A stretch of 44,505 bases of DNA. Source: Candidatus Azobacteroides sp. Lineage in GTDB: Bacteria; Bacteroidota; Bacteroidia; Bacteroidales; WRGA01. Location of the stretch: assembly GCA_009787405.1 (NCBI GenBank), contig WRGA01000110.1, positions 1-44,505 of the forward strand, given 5' to 3'. Position numbers and translations under genes: made by a program. Shown here in pieces: positions 8,159 to 17,529 of this stretch. Positions within the stretch are counted from its first letter, which is position 1. Each line of letters starts with the position of its first letter. Under the pieces are notes generated by a model. That model was given only the letters and a program-made list of their open reading frames with translations, was not told the origin of the DNA and did no database searches.

Positions 8159-9568
8159 ATGAAAGCAAAACATCTTATTTCGATAATTATTATCGGATTG
8201 AACTTTTCATCTTTTTCAATATTTGGAGCGGATCATAAGCCTTTAATTTATCAAATAGATATTAAAAAGGAAATCGGGAGTACCACGTGGTTGTATGTTC
8301 AAAACGGATTCAAAGAGGCTCGCGGTTTAAAGGCCGATGTGGTCATTCTCCACATGAACACGTATGGAGGTGCGGTTTTGTATGCCGATTCGATACGCAG
8401 TACTATATTAAACAGTTCGATCCCTGTTCTTGTTTTCATTGATAATAATGCTGCTTCCGCCGGAGCATTGATTGCCATTGCCTGCGACAGTATTTATATG
8501 CGTAAAGGGGCTAATATCGGCGCTGCAACCGTTGTAAACGAATCGGGCGAAAAAATGCCGGATAAGTATCAATCGTATATGCGTGCCACGATTCGCGCCA
8601 CTGCCGAAGCCCACGGAATGGATACGATTGTCCTCCGGAATGGCGATACCCTCGTGAAATGGCGTCGGGATCCGAGAATTGCCGAGGCGATGGTGGATGA
8701 GAGAATCGTGGTGCCCGGCATTATCGATTCCACAAAAATATTGACATTTACGGCCGATGAAGCGGTGAAATACGGCTATTGTGAAGGGATTGCCGATAAT
8801 GTCGATGAAATTATAACCAAGTATTTGCATTATCCCGAATATACGTTGCATGAATATAAACCGACTGCTTTTGATGAAATAAAAGGGTTTCTTCTCAATC
8901 CGGTTTTTCAGGCGATTCTTATTATGCTGATTATCGGCGGAATATATTTCGAATTGCAATCTCCCGGTACAGGATTCCCGATCGTGGTGGCGGCAGTTGC
9001 AACCGTTTTGTATTTTACGCCGTTGTATATCGACGGATTGGCGCAATATTGGGAAATCATTATTTTTGTCGTCGGACTGGTGTTAATCGCTTTAGAAATT
9101 TTTGTCATTCCCGGATTCGGCGTCACGGGAATAACGGGCATTATTTGTGTGACGGGCGGATTGACTTTGGCTTTGATCAATAATGTAGACTTTGATTTTT
9201 CCGGTGTTTCGGCCGGAGAAGCGGGTACCGCATCCCTGAAGGTTTTTTCGGGGCTTGTTTTGGGTACCGGCGTTATTTTATATCTATCGGGAAAAATCGG
9301 ATCAAAAGGGATATTTCGAAAGCTGGCTCTGGAGACGAGTCAAAATGTTTCCGAAGGGTATATTTCCGTTTCTTTGGATCCGGCTAAATTGATCGGTCGT
9401 GAAGGAATTGCCAAAACCGTTTTGAGACCGGCCGGGAAAGTGATGATCGATGATGAGATTTATGATGCCGTATCGTATCCGGGTTTTATCGAAAGCGGAA
9501 CGAAGGTGAAGGTTGTCCGCTATGAGACCGGACAAATTTATGTGGAAGCTGTAACAGTTGATAAATAA
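8159..9568 (+). CDS. NfeD-family membrane serine protease (ClpP-like domain plus NfeD)
   Basis: A 469-residue envelope protein of the long NfeD (NfeD1b-like) family. It has an N-terminal signal segment (MKAKHLISIIIIGLNF), then a ClpP/SppA-like protease domain at about 25-230 with the nucleophile Ser in NAASAGALIAIA. Several transmembrane helices follow at about 245-390, and a C-terminal OB-fold NfeD domain at about 395-469 (KLIGREGIAKTVLRPAGKV). Family members often pair with a stomatin/flotillin-type partner, but none is adjacent here. I chose the ATG at 8159 because a signal peptide begins there; the in-frame ATG 60 bp upstream would bury it. The stop abuts the kdsB start directly. Confidence 0.9.
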   Translation: MKAKHLISIIIIGLNFSSFSIFGADHKPLIYQIDIKKEIGSTTWLYVQNGFKEARGLKADVVILHMNTYGGAVLYADSIRSTILNSSIPVLVFIDNNAASAGALIAIACDSIYMRKGANIGAATVVNESGEKMPDKYQSYMRATIRATAEAHGMDTIVLRNGDTLVKWRRDPRIAEAMVDERIVVPGIIDSTKILTFTADEAVKYGYCEGIADNVDEIITKYLHYPEYTLHEYKPTAFDEIKGFLLNPVFQAILIMLIIGGIYFELQSPGTGFPIVVAAVATVLYFTPLYIDGLAQYWEIIIFVVGLVLIALEIFVIPGFGVTGITGIICVTGGLTLALINNVDFDFSGVSAGEAGTASLKVFSGLVLGTGVILYLSGKIGSKGIFRKLALETSQNVSEGYISVSLDPAKLIGREGIAKTVLRPAGKVMIDDEIYDAVSYPGFIESGTKVKVVRYETGQIYVEAVTVDK

Positions 9569-10312
9569 ATGAAGCAATTTATAGGAATAATACCTGCGCG
9601 GTATGCCTCGACCCGTTTTCCCGGGAAACCGTTGGCCATGATCAATGGGATGACGATGATCGAACGGGTGTTCCGGCAGATTGAAAATGTGTTGGATAAT
9701 GTGATGGTGGCTACCGATGACCGGCGGATTTTTGATGTGGTAACCGGATTCGGAGGCAGGGTCGTTATGACTTCCGAAAATCATAAAAGCGGCACTGACC
9801 GGTGTTATGAGGCTTATTTGAAAACCGGAAAGGAATATGATGTCATTGTAAATGTTCAAGGGGATGAACCGTTTATCCAACCGGAGCAGATCGAAACGCT
9901 GAAAGCATGTTTTGAGGATAATTCGACTCAAATTGCCACATTGGTCAAACCGTTTAATGAAAATGACGGCCCGGATGCGCTTGAAAATCCTAATTCGCCT
10001 AAAGTGGTCGTCGACAAAAACAGGTATGCCCTGTATTTCAGCCGTTCCGTTATTCCGTATTTGCGGGGAATAGAAAAAAGCGACCGCCTCAAACATCATG
10101 TTTATTATAAACATATCGGGTTGTATGCCTATCGTCCGGATATTTTGAAAGAAATTACCGCTTTGCCCCAATCTTCATTGGAAATTGCGGAATCGCTCGA
10201 ACAATTGCGTTGGTTGGAAGCCGGATACCGGATCAAAGTCGGTGTTACCCGGATCGAAAGTATCGGAATTGATACGCCGGAAGACTTGGAAAAGTTAAGA
10301 GTTAAGAGTTAA
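9569..10312 (+). CDS. kdsB: 3-deoxy-manno-octulosonate cytidylyltransferase
   Basis: KdsB activates Kdo with CTP to CMP-Kdo for LPS inner-core assembly. The nucleotide-binding N-terminus IIPARYASTRFPGKPLAMI is diagnostic, with VNVQGDEPFI near residue 95 and SIGIDTPEDLEKL at the end. The 247-residue length is normal. It starts immediately after the nfeD-like stop. The last residues (LRVKS) are encoded by copies of a GTTAAGA heptamer that continues past the stop, so the natural end of the gene seems to have been rewritten by a tandem repeat. Confidence 0.95.
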   Translation: MKQFIGIIPARYASTRFPGKPLAMINGMTMIERVFRQIENVLDNVMVATDDRRIFDVVTGFGGRVVMTSENHKSGTDRCYEAYLKTGKEYDVIVNVQGDEPFIQPEQIETLKACFEDNSTQIATLVKPFNENDGPDALENPNSPKVVVDKNRYALYFSRSVIPYLRGIEKSDRLKHHVYYKHIGLYAYRPDILKEITALPQSSLEIAESLEQLRWLEAGYRIKVGVTRIESIGIDTPEDLEKLRVKS

Positions 10313-10395
10313 GAGTTGAAATTAAGGGCTGCCGAAAAAGTATGATTTTTAATCCTTAACTCTTAACTCTTAACTCTTAATTCTTAACTCTTAAA
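10294..10395. repeat. Inverted arrays of TTAAGAG heptamers between kdsB and the CPBP gene
   Basis: About three and a half direct copies of GTTAAGA (10294-10318) are followed, after about 35 bp, by five inverse copies (TTAACTC type, to 10395). The two arrays can pair as one hairpin. They overlap the 3' end of kdsB and supply the stop codon of the converging CPBP protease gene. More copies lie upstream of that gene at about 11306-11345, so it is bracketed by the same repeat. Confidence 0.85.
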
Positions 10396-11296
10396 GGTTT
10401 TTATGCTTGTTTTGGATCAAGGTATAACTTGAGAACAGAAATATGCCGAAAATGATGAAGGAAATCAAGGCAATGAGCGTATTGCTTTCCCCTACGGTTT
10501 CTATGTCGGATTCAACGACGCCGCGTTGTTCCAGATAACTGAGTATCACGGCCGTCGCATTGTTGGCGAAATGCGCCAGAACAGGCAGCCACAACGATTT
10601 ACTCCACCACAGCAGATAACCGAAATAAACCCCCAGCAACATGCGGGGCAAAAAACCGTAGAATTGCAGGTGTATGGCACTGAAAATGATCCCGGAGATC
10701 CAAATTCCGAGATGAATGTTTTTGCTTGCATCGGCGATAAGGCGTTGTATGATTCCTCTGAACAACAATTCTTCTCCCACAGCCGCCAAAAAACCGATCA
10801 GAAATATGTTGAACAGCAGGCTCGGAATCGAATCCATTTGCAACATGATTTTCATGATTTCCGCGGCGTTTGTTTCACTTTCCTGCATCCATTTCTCGAT
10901 TCCGTGTAAAGATGCAGGTAATTTCAGTTGTTGGTTCAGATAAGCCAGCCAATTGATAAACGGAATCAAAGCAATACTTGCCGCAATGACAAAGAACAGA
11001 ATGATTCCGTTGTTTTTTTGCTCTAAATATAAATATTCTTTCGGTTTCCGGCTGAAAAATATCGCGAGCAGCAATGCCGGCATGATGAATGCGAAAAGAG
11101 ACTGGCCGGTTTGTATGATTCTCAACTGTCCGGCATTTAATTCCGGCATTCGTCCGGCAAGAACCTCTTGCGGAGCTGAAATGAGTAATACGATCATCAT
11201 CAATAACATGGTGACACAAAATCCTGCGGCAACCGATGCGATACAAAGGACGGCTTTTACTGAAAATGATTTGTCTGAAAAAAATCCCGGCTTCAT
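10391..11296 (-). CDS. CPBP-family intramembrane protease (Abi/Rce1-like)
   Basis: A 301-residue polytopic membrane protein with about eight hydrophobic segments. The CPBP catalytic signature is clear: EELLFRG at residues 175-181, then FSAIHLQFYGFLPRM and a final VLAHFANNA, which provide the conserved Glu/Glu/Arg and His residues of this glutamic intramembrane protease family. In other bacteria members process or protect against bacteriocin-like peptides or act on prenylated substrates; no substrate is evident here and the gene is 10 kb from the RiPP locus. It is a single gene flanked by heptamer repeats on both sides. Confidence 0.85.
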   Translation of the reverse strand: MKPGFFSDKSFSVKAVLCIASVAAGFCVTMLLMMIVLLISAPQEVLAGRMPELNAGQLRIIQTGQSLFAFIMPALLLAIFFSRKPKEYLYLEQKNNGIILFFVIAASIALIPFINWLAYLNQQLKLPASLHGIEKWMQESETNAAEIMKIMLQMDSIPSLLFNIFLIGFLAAVGEELLFRGIIQRLIADASKNIHLGIWISGIIFSAIHLQFYGFLPRMLLGVYFGYLLWWSKSLWLPVLAHFANNATAVILSYLEQRGVVESDIETVGESNTLIALISFIIFGIFLFSSYTLIQNKHKNL

Positions 11297-11586
11297 CGGA
11301 GTTATAAGTTAAGAGTTAAGAGTTATAAAGTTAAAAGTTAATAAGTATGTCATAAAAACCGGTTTATATTTTAAACGCTAAAGCACAAAGTCGGAAAGAC
11401 GTGAAGTTTAAATTCTTTGTACCTTTGCATCTTCGCGTTTAAAATAGTAGATATTAAATGCTGCTATTAAAGGTTGAGAGTGGAAATCCGGTTGATGGGC
11501 CGGCTGTTCACTTCATCCTGACCGGTATAATCGGGAGGTCAAAGATACGGTTTATCTCGTTATTTCACCGGTTTTTTATTTTTTAC
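11297..11586. repeat. Gap with heptamer repeats and a dispersed intergenic repeat
   Basis: The stretch holds TTAAGAG-type copies at about 11306-11345. At 11361-11445 it holds an ~85-bp repeat whose reverse complement reappears at 26111-26190, sharing AAACGCGAAGATGCAAAG, a central CTTT-rich part and AGCGTTTAAAATATAAACC. The remainder to the DUF5606 promoter has no recognisable gene. Confidence 0.7.
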
Positions 11587-11617
11587 TTGTAATTTGTTTG
11601 CGGGTTGCTTATTTTTG
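11587..11617 (+). promoter_or_regulatory. Bacteroidota-type promoter for the DUF5606 gene
   Basis: A TTG at 11587-11589 is followed after 20 bp by TATTTTTG at 11610-11617. This fits the -33 TTG / -7 TAnnTTTG consensus with correct spacing. It predicts transcription from about 11624 and a leader of roughly 24 nt before the ATG at 11648. Confidence 0.6.
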
Positions 11618-11647
11618 TCGGCGGAAAAAATCATAAATGAATTTCGT

Positions 11648-12091
11648 ATGTTAAAAAAAGTCTTATCAATTTCAGGAAAACCGGGCTTGTATAAGTTAAT
11701 TTCGCAAAGTAAGGCCACATTAATTGCTGAAGCTTTATCGGATGGGAGGCGTTTACCTGTTCATTCAAGCGATAAAGTTGTTTCTTTGGGCGATGTTTCC
11801 ATGTTCACCAACGAAGGGGAAGCTCCGCTTCGGGAAGTTTTTAATGCGATTAAAGCGAAAGAAAACGGACAAAAATGTTCTGTCGATCCGAAAGCGAACC
11901 CCGAAGATTTGAAGAATTTTTTGGGAGAAATTTTGCCTGATTTTGATCGTGAAAAAGTTTATCCTTCAGACATCAAAAAATTAATTTCCTGGTACAACAT
12001 CCTGATCGAAGCCGGAATGACCGATTTCGAACCCGAAAAAGAAGAAGAAAAGGAAGAGGTTGAAGCTGAAACAAAGAAAGAAGAAGCTTAA
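11648..12091 (+). CDS. DUF5606 domain-containing protein
   Basis: A 147-residue cytoplasmic protein conserved across Bacteroidota and of unknown function. The N-terminal domain opens MLKKVLSISGKPGLYKLISQ and contains the conserved VVSLGDVSMFT stretch. The segment VYPSDIKKLISWYNIL near residue 105 resembles a second small conserved domain. The last 25 residues are almost only Glu, Lys and Ala, a disordered acidic tail. The ATG at 11648 is preferred over an in-frame one 54 bp upstream because conserved sequence begins there and the promoter fits. Confidence 0.85.
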   Translation: MLKKVLSISGKPGLYKLISQSKATLIAEALSDGRRLPVHSSDKVVSLGDVSMFTNEGEAPLREVFNAIKAKENGQKCSVDPKANPEDLKNFLGEILPDFDREKVYPSDIKKLISWYNILIEAGMTDFEPEKEEEKEEVEAETKKEEA

Positions 12092-12110
12092 TTTTTTTGA
12101 CAGCTGTATC

Positions 12111-12164
12111 ATAAAAACAAACGATCGATCCGAAAGTCATGATTTTCGGATCATTTGTTTTTAT
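12111..12164. terminator. Bidirectional terminator hairpin
   Basis: ATAAAAACAAA plus GATCCGAAA on the left pairs with TTTCGGATC plus TTTGTTTTTAT on the right, interrupted by a small bulge. The A/T-rich outer stem gives a T run on each strand. It lies between the converging DUF5606 gene and the secreted unknown gene. Confidence 0.8.
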
Positions 12165-12178
12165 GGCTTTTATGTCAC

Positions 12179-13492
12179 TCAGAAATACACATAATCATAA
12201 GTCAGCGTTACGGATTCCTTTTCATCCCGTCGTTTAAAAGTCGTGACGGAGATATTTCCTTTTTCGTTCAAGTAGATGTCTCTGATGTAATCGGCTTCGA
12301 GGTTTTTGTCGTTTGAATCTTGTTCTTCATCGATATCCATCGTCGTGACGCGATAATGATCCGGAGTTATTTTTTCGACAATGCTTTTCCGCCAATATTT
12401 ATCAGCGTTCGAATACTCCGTGACCCTCAGAGGAAATTGACCTTCAGTATTCGAAAAGCACTTTTTGTCGCAATCTTCACCGGTTACGGAATATATGCAT
12501 CCGTTTTTTGTTTCCGTACTTGTACTTGTTTTGTAAACTCGATATTCATATTCGGGGTAAAACGAAAAATCATACCCATCACGTTTAATTCCGTGATCCG
12601 ATAATGAGTAAAATTCATAACGAAGATCGCTTTGCTTGACGATCATGGTATCATTCCTATAAAAGAAATTAAACAAACGATCGGCTTCCATTTTTTCCGG
12701 GAGATTGTTGAGGTAGGATATGGTCGCTGTATTTGTTCTTCCGTCTTCATTGGTTATGCTGACTGATACCGGATTTTTATTCCGATCGAAAATAATTTTT
12801 CCGAAGCTGCTTTTTTTATCGCCGAGTTGCATGGATATATTGACTTGATTGACATTGTCAAAATTGTATTTTATCCCGTAATTTGAAATATCATCATGGA
12901 TAAACAGATTTTGAATCGCGTTCGATAAATATTTTTCCGCCAACCCGGGCGAATCTACGGAAGGTGCAAATACTCCGTCATAAATCGTGATTTGCTTGAG
13001 TAAATCGTTATACTCTTTGATATAACTTGACACTCGATTCATGTGCAGTTTGCTTGCAACAAATTCGGTATATCCGGTGTTTGAATTCAGAATTTCGACA
13101 TGGCTTTCTTTTTTGCCGTCCCAAAACGCCAGCGCCTCATATTCATTCTCCAAATCGTTCATATCGATCAATTCGTTGTAATCATTATCGAACCGGAGAG
13201 AGGAATGTAGTGTCAACAATTGTATTATCGGATCTATTTCTTTGAAATTGGCTTCAAGCTCTTTTTTCTCTCTGTTTGCATAAAAATAATCGGGATTCGC
13301 CAAAATCGGTGAAGAAACAGATGCGATGATAAAAACAGGTTTTCCCGATTGAAAAAACAACGTGTCGCAACATGGATGTCCAGATTGTTTCCTGGCAAAT
13401 TGCAGGTCTTCCACATATTCTTTCCGGCGGTCTTTTTGGGCCGCTATCGACAAAGATATTATGAAACACAGGAGGATTGTTGCTATTTTCAT
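12179..13492 (-). CDS. Secreted protein of unknown function
   Basis: A 437-residue protein beginning with a signal peptide (MKIATILLCFIISLSIAAQ). I chose the ATG at 13492 for that reason; a longer reading would run into the metH stop region. The mature part has no motif I recognise. It is rich in Asp, Asn, Tyr and Lys, has a Cys pair early (HPCCDT) and another near residue 350 (GEDCDKKCF), and ends in beta-strand-like segments (GNISVTTFKRRD, VTLTYDYVYF), so an extracytoplasmic beta-rich fold is likely. It lies 56 bp downstream of metH on the same strand but has no obvious link to methionine synthesis. Confidence 0.7.
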   Translation of the reverse strand: MKIATILLCFIISLSIAAQKDRRKEYVEDLQFARKQSGHPCCDTLFFQSGKPVFIIASVSSPILANPDYFYANREKKELEANFKEIDPIIQLLTLHSSLRFDNDYNELIDMNDLENEYEALAFWDGKKESHVEILNSNTGYTEFVASKLHMNRVSSYIKEYNDLLKQITIYDGVFAPSVDSPGLAEKYLSNAIQNLFIHDDISNYGIKYNFDNVNQVNISMQLGDKKSSFGKIIFDRNKNPVSVSITNEDGRTNTATISYLNNLPEKMEADRLFNFFYRNDTMIVKQSDLRYEFYSLSDHGIKRDGYDFSFYPEYEYRVYKTSTSTETKNGCIYSVTGEDCDKKCFSNTEGQFPLRVTEYSNADKYWRKSIVEKITPDHYRVTTMDIDEEQDSNDKNLEADYIRDIYLNEKGNISVTTFKRRDEKESVTLTYDYVYF

Positions 13493-13548
13493 TACAGTGA
13501 TTTCTTTGTCCGGAAATGCTTGAACTTTTTCCGATGTTTTGTTCATAA

Positions 13549-16500
13549 TTATAGTACTCCCTGCAGCCACTTTCTCGTTTCCTCCACCGTTTGCCCTTTC
13601 ATTTCGGCATATTCTTTCAATTGCTGATCGCTGATTTTTCCGATGGAAAAATACAACGATTGCGGATGTGCGAAAAATAACCCGCTCACGGTTGCACCGG
13701 GATACATGGCGCCGTTTTCGGTAAGTGTCACGCCGATTTTCGACATGTCGAGCAGTTTATCGATTTGAAAGTTCACCGATTGGTCGGGAATGGACGGGTA
13801 CCCTACTGCCGGGCGGATCCCTTGATAATTTGCTTTGAATTTATCTTCCATCTCCAAATTTTCGTCCGGTGCATATCCCCACAAATCTGTTCTGACCACT
13901 TCGTGCAGATACTCGATTGCCGCTTCAGCCAGCCGGTCGGCAAGAGATTTCAACAACAATGCCCGGTAATCGTCTCCTTCCTGTTCGTATTTTTTGATCA
14001 GCGGATCGATTCCCGCTCCCGCCGTGACGACAAAAGCGCCGAGGTAATCTTTTTTCCCGGAATCTTTGGGTGCAACAAAATCCGCCAATGAATAGTGCGG
14101 GACTTTTTCGTCCGGTTTTTTGGTTTGTTGCCGCAGCATGGGGATTCGTTCGTTGCCGATTACAATGGTTTCACCATCCGAATAACTCGGAAAAAATCCG
14201 ATCAGGGCTTTCACCGGTTCTATTTTTTCGTTTATTAATGTGGATAATAAATCATTGAAGTCTTTAAACAGTTGAACGGCTTCTTCGGCTTTTTCCCGTT
14301 CTTTTTCAGAAAATTTGTTCAGCCATTCGGCCTTTTTCTCTTCGTTGTCGACAATGTGTTCGATACCGTCGTAATGACCGCCCATTTTCCACGCGGTGAA
14401 AAAATAACGCCGGTTGATGTACGGAATCACCTTTTCCAACGGGATATGAAGGTATTCCCGGATTTCCGTTACATGAGGCGCCGGCGGATTGTAATTTGTC
14501 CGGTCGATGACGAGCCTGTTTTTTCGGGCATCTTCCGGTGAAATCAATTCGGGCGTTTTTTTCAGAGCAGTCCGTAATCGTTCTTGTTCCGCTTTTATTT
14601 CCTCGATGTATTCGTTTTTGGTGTCCGGATTCATCAATCGGGTTGCGGCGACCGGACATTGGGAGGCATCGTTTAGATGGAGAACGGTTCCGCTGTATTT
14701 CGGTGCGATTTTTACGGACGTGTGCAATTTGGAAGTTGTGGCTCCGCCGATCAGTAAGGGAATGGTAAATTTTGCTTTTTCCATTTCTTCGGCAACGACG
14801 CACATTTCTTCCAACGACGGTGTGATTAATCCGCTCAAGCCGATGAAATCGACATTTTCTTCTTCTGCTTTTTGAATAATGACTTCCGGCGGTGTCATGA
14901 CTCCGAGGTCGATCACTTCGTAGTTGTTACAGCCTAATATCGCTCCCACGATGTTTTTTCCGATGTCGTGAACATCTCCTTTTACCGTTGCCAGCAGGAT
15001 TTTCCCTTTGCTTGACAAATCGCCGGCGTCTTTTTCGGCTTCGATAGCCGGTTGAAGAATCGCCACCGCCTTTTTCATCGTGCGTGCGGTTTTTACGACT
15101 TGCGGGAGAAACATTTTGCCGGCGCCGAACAATTCGCCGACTTTATTCATGCCGCTCATCAATACTTTGTCGATGATGTCGATCGGCTTCGGATACTTTT
15201 TCAACGCTTCGACCAGATCTTCTTCCATAAAATCGCCGATGCCTTTTATCAAGGCGTGTTCCAATCGTTCTTCGACAGATTGTGTCCGCCATTCCTGTAT
15301 TTTACCCGGTTCTTCTTCTGTTGTCGATTCTTTTGTTCTTTGTGCGAACTCGATCAATCGTTCGGTCGCGTCATTTCTGCGATTCAGGATGACATCTTCC
15401 ACCAATTCCAACACATCTTTCGGAATTTCTTCGTAAATGACGGATGAAGCCGGATTGACAATCCCCATGTCCATTCCTTTGTTTGTCGCATGATACAGAA
15501 AAGCCGAATGCATGATTTCCCGGATATAATCGTTGCCTCTGAACGAAAAGGATAAGTTGCTGATTCCGCCGCTGATTTTCGCTCCCGGAAGATTCGCTTT
15601 TATCCATTCGACCGTGCGGATGAAATCCGATCCGTAAGTCACGTCGGTTTCCATTCCCGTGGCCAACGCCAAAACATTCGGATCGAAAATGATGTCGTTC
15701 GGATTGAAATTTATTTTATCGACCAATAACCGGTATGCTCTTTCGCAAATTTCGATTTTTCGTTTGAACACGTCGGCTTGACCGGTTTCATCGAATGCCA
15801 TCACAATTGCGGCTGCTCCGTATGATTTAATCAATTCCGCCCGACGTAAAAATTCTTCTTCGCCTTCTTTCAGACTGATGGAATTGACAATCGATTTTCC
15901 CTGCAGACATTTCAATCCGGCTTCGATAACACTCCATTTCGAGCTGTCGACCATCACCGGGACGCGGGCAATGTCCGGATCGGAAACCATCATGTTTAAG
16001 AAATACGTCATTTCCTTTTCGCCGTCCAACATCCCTTCATCCATGTTCACATCAATGATTTGGGCGCCGTCTTCCACTTGTTTTCGGGCGATTTCGAGTG
16101 CTTCCTCGTATTTTTGATCTTTAATCAGACGAAGAAATTTCCGGGATCCGGCCACATTACACCGTTCCCCGATATTCACGAAATTATTTTCGGGTTTTAT
16201 TTCCAATAATTCCAATCCCGACAACCATAATGAATCCGGTTTTTCGACGGGTATATGAGGTTTTGCGTTTTCCGTCAATTTCGAATATTGAGCAATATGG
16301 GCGGGAGTTGTTCCGCAACAGCCTCCGATAATGTTGACCAATCCTTCTTCGATATATTCTTTGATTTGTTCCGCCATTTTTTCCGGAGTTTCATCATATT
16401 CTCCGAAACGATTCGGCAATCCGGCATTCGGATAAGCGCTGATGTAATACGGCGCCTTTTTGCTTAATTCTTTCAAAAACGGTTTCATGTCCGACGCGCC

Positions 16501-17247
16501 GAAAGAACAATTCAAGCCGACCGACAACAGATCGACATGTTGAATGGATGCCAAGAATGCTTCCAATGTTTGCCCGGAAAGCAATCGTCCGCTTTTTCCG
16601 GATAAAGTGGCTGAAACCATGATCGGGATTTTCCGCTTTTTGCGTTTCATGACTTTTTCGGCGGCAAACAAACAGGCTTTCAGATTCAACGTGTCAAAAA
16701 CCGTTTCCGGCAATAATGCATCCACTCCGCCGTCTACCAGTGCATCGATTTGTTCATCGTAAGCATCGACCAATTCATCAAAAGTAATCGAACGAAAAGC
16801 GGGGTTATCGACATCCGCCGAAATGGAAGCCGTTTTGTTGGTCGGCCCTATCGAACCAGCGACAAAACGCGGCTTATCCGGATTTTTTCGCGTATACTCG
16901 TCTGCGACTTCTCTTGCCAAACGGGCAGCCGCCAGATTCAATTCGCGAACGTGTTTTTCCATGCCGTAATCAGCCATGGAAACAGCATTGGCATTGAGCG
17001 AATTTGTTTCGATAATATCGGCGCCCGCCTCCAAATACTCGGCGTGAATGCTTCGAATCACGTCCGGACGGGTAATGACAAGCAAATCGCTGTTCCCTTT
17101 CATTTGTCCCTCAACATGCGCAAATTCTTTTCCGCGATAATCTTCTTCCGACAAATTGAACCGCTGTATCATGGTTCCCATTGCTCCGTCGAGAATGAGA
17201 ATTTTTTCTTTCAGTAAATCTTGAAGGGTTGTCTTGTTCATTTGCAT
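13549..17247 (-). CDS. metH: Cobalamin-dependent methionine synthase
   Basis: MetH transfers a methyl group from methyl-tetrahydrofolate to homocysteine via methylcobalamin. At 1232 residues it has all four modules. The homocysteine-binding barrel (about 1-325) opens [16 protein letters not shown] and carries zinc Cys in GLNCSFGA and [10 protein letters not shown]. The pterin-binding barrel is at about 350-615. The cobalamin cap and Rossmann domain (about 640-880) have the base-off His in [11 protein letters not shown]. The AdoMet reactivation domain fills about 900-1232. No B12 riboswitch is evident in the ~280 bp upstream. The reading frame is uninterrupted. Confidence 0.97.
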   Translation of the reverse strand: MQMNKTTLQDLLKEKILILDGAMGTMIQRFNLSEEDYRGKEFAHVEGQMKGNSDLLVITRPDVIRSIHAEYLEAGADIIETNSLNANAVSMADYGMEKHVRELNLAAARLAREVADEYTRKNPDKPRFVAGSIGPTNKTASISADVDNPAFRSITFDELVDAYDEQIDALVDGGVDALLPETVFDTLNLKACLFAAEKVMKRKKRKIPIMVSATLSGKSGRLLSGQTLEAFLASIQHVDLLSVGLNCSFGASDMKPFLKELSKKAPYYISAYPNAGLPNRFGEYDETPEKMAEQIKEYIEEGLVNIIGGCCGTTPAHIAQYSKLTENAKPHIPVEKPDSLWLSGLELLEIKPENNFVNIGERCNVAGSRKFLRLIKDQKYEEALEIARKQVEDGAQIIDVNMDEGMLDGEKEMTYFLNMMVSDPDIARVPVMVDSSKWSVIEAGLKCLQGKSIVNSISLKEGEEEFLRRAELIKSYGAAAIVMAFDETGQADVFKRKIEICERAYRLLVDKINFNPNDIIFDPNVLALATGMETDVTYGSDFIRTVEWIKANLPGAKISGGISNLSFSFRGNDYIREIMHSAFLYHATNKGMDMGIVNPASSVIYEEIPKDVLELVEDVILNRRNDATERLIEFAQRTKESTTEEEPGKIQEWRTQSVEERLEHALIKGIGDFMEEDLVEALKKYPKPIDIIDKVLMSGMNKVGELFGAGKMFLPQVVKTARTMKKAVAILQPAIEAEKDAGDLSSKGKILLATVKGDVHDIGKNIVGAILGCNNYEVIDLGVMTPPEVIIQKAEEENVDFIGLSGLITPSLEEMCVVAEEMEKAKFTIPLLIGGATTSKLHTSVKIAPKYSGTVLHLNDASQCPVAATRLMNPDTKNEYIEEIKAEQERLRTALKKTPELISPEDARKNRLVIDRTNYNPPAPHVTEIREYLHIPLEKVIPYINRRYFFTAWKMGGHYDGIEHIVDNEEKKAEWLNKFSEKEREKAEEAVQLFKDFNDLLSTLINEKIEPVKALIGFFPSYSDGETIVIGNERIPMLRQQTKKPDEKVPHYSLADFVAPKDSGKKDYLGAFVVTAGAGIDPLIKKYEQEGDDYRALLLKSLADRLAEAAIEYLHEVVRTDLWGYAPDENLEMEDKFKANYQGIRPAVGYPSIPDQSVNFQIDKLLDMSKIGVTLTENGAMYPGATVSGLFFAHPQSLYFSIGKISDQQLKEYAEMKGQTVEETRKWLQGVL

Positions 17248-17269
17248 GATGCTATATCCGTTAAAAACG

Positions 17270-17286
17270 TTCGACGAATCGTCGAA
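17270..17286. promoter_or_regulatory. Perfect 17-bp palindrome just upstream of metH
   Basis: TTCGACGA at 17270-17277 and TCGTCGAA at 17279-17286 form a perfect palindrome around one central base, ending 22 bp before the metH ATG on the minus strand. A near-consensus -7 box (TACCTTTA on minus, about 17295-17302) lies just upstream, so the palindrome would fall at the start of the transcript. It could be a repressor site or a short leader hairpin. Confidence 0.45.
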
Positions 17287-17396
17287 AAAGGACTGTAAAG
17301 GTAATGATTTTAAGTGAATAAACGGATGAAGATTTTGAAAGGGGAAATCGGTGCACCATTAATGACGCACGGAATTCTATGTATTGGAAAATTCTA

Positions 17397-17404
17397 TACC
17401 TTTG
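17397..17404 (+). promoter_or_regulatory. Possible -7 box for the retropepsin-like gene
   Basis: TACCTTTG matches TAnnTTTG about 125 bp upstream of the protease ATG. No clear -33 partner is present. The rest of 17304-17529 holds no gene I can support. Confidence 0.4.
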
Positions 17405-17529
17405 TAATGCCGGAATTATATCAAAGCGAGAAATCGTTGAATACCTCAATAATAATTCATAAGAAATGGAAGATGCCATGAACGAACTCATTGATGAATA
17501 TTTAATATATCGTTAAACATAAAACTATC

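Noticed and set aside
9302-10171. A 289-residue minus-strand reading over the nfeD-like and kdsB genes
   Set aside because: It lies antisense to two well-supported genes and its composition has no family resemblance.
15052-15447. Plus-strand readings inside metH
   Set aside because: They are antisense to the highly conserved metH reading frame.
17465-17515. A 16-codon reading (MEDAMNELIDEYLIYR) upstream of the retropepsin gene
   Set aside because: Too short, with an in-frame stop just before it and no partner; it could be a remnant but I cannot support a gene.
17248-17529. A cobalamin riboswitch upstream of metH
   Set aside because: I looked for the B12-box type conserved sequence on the minus strand and saw none; only a short palindrome is present.
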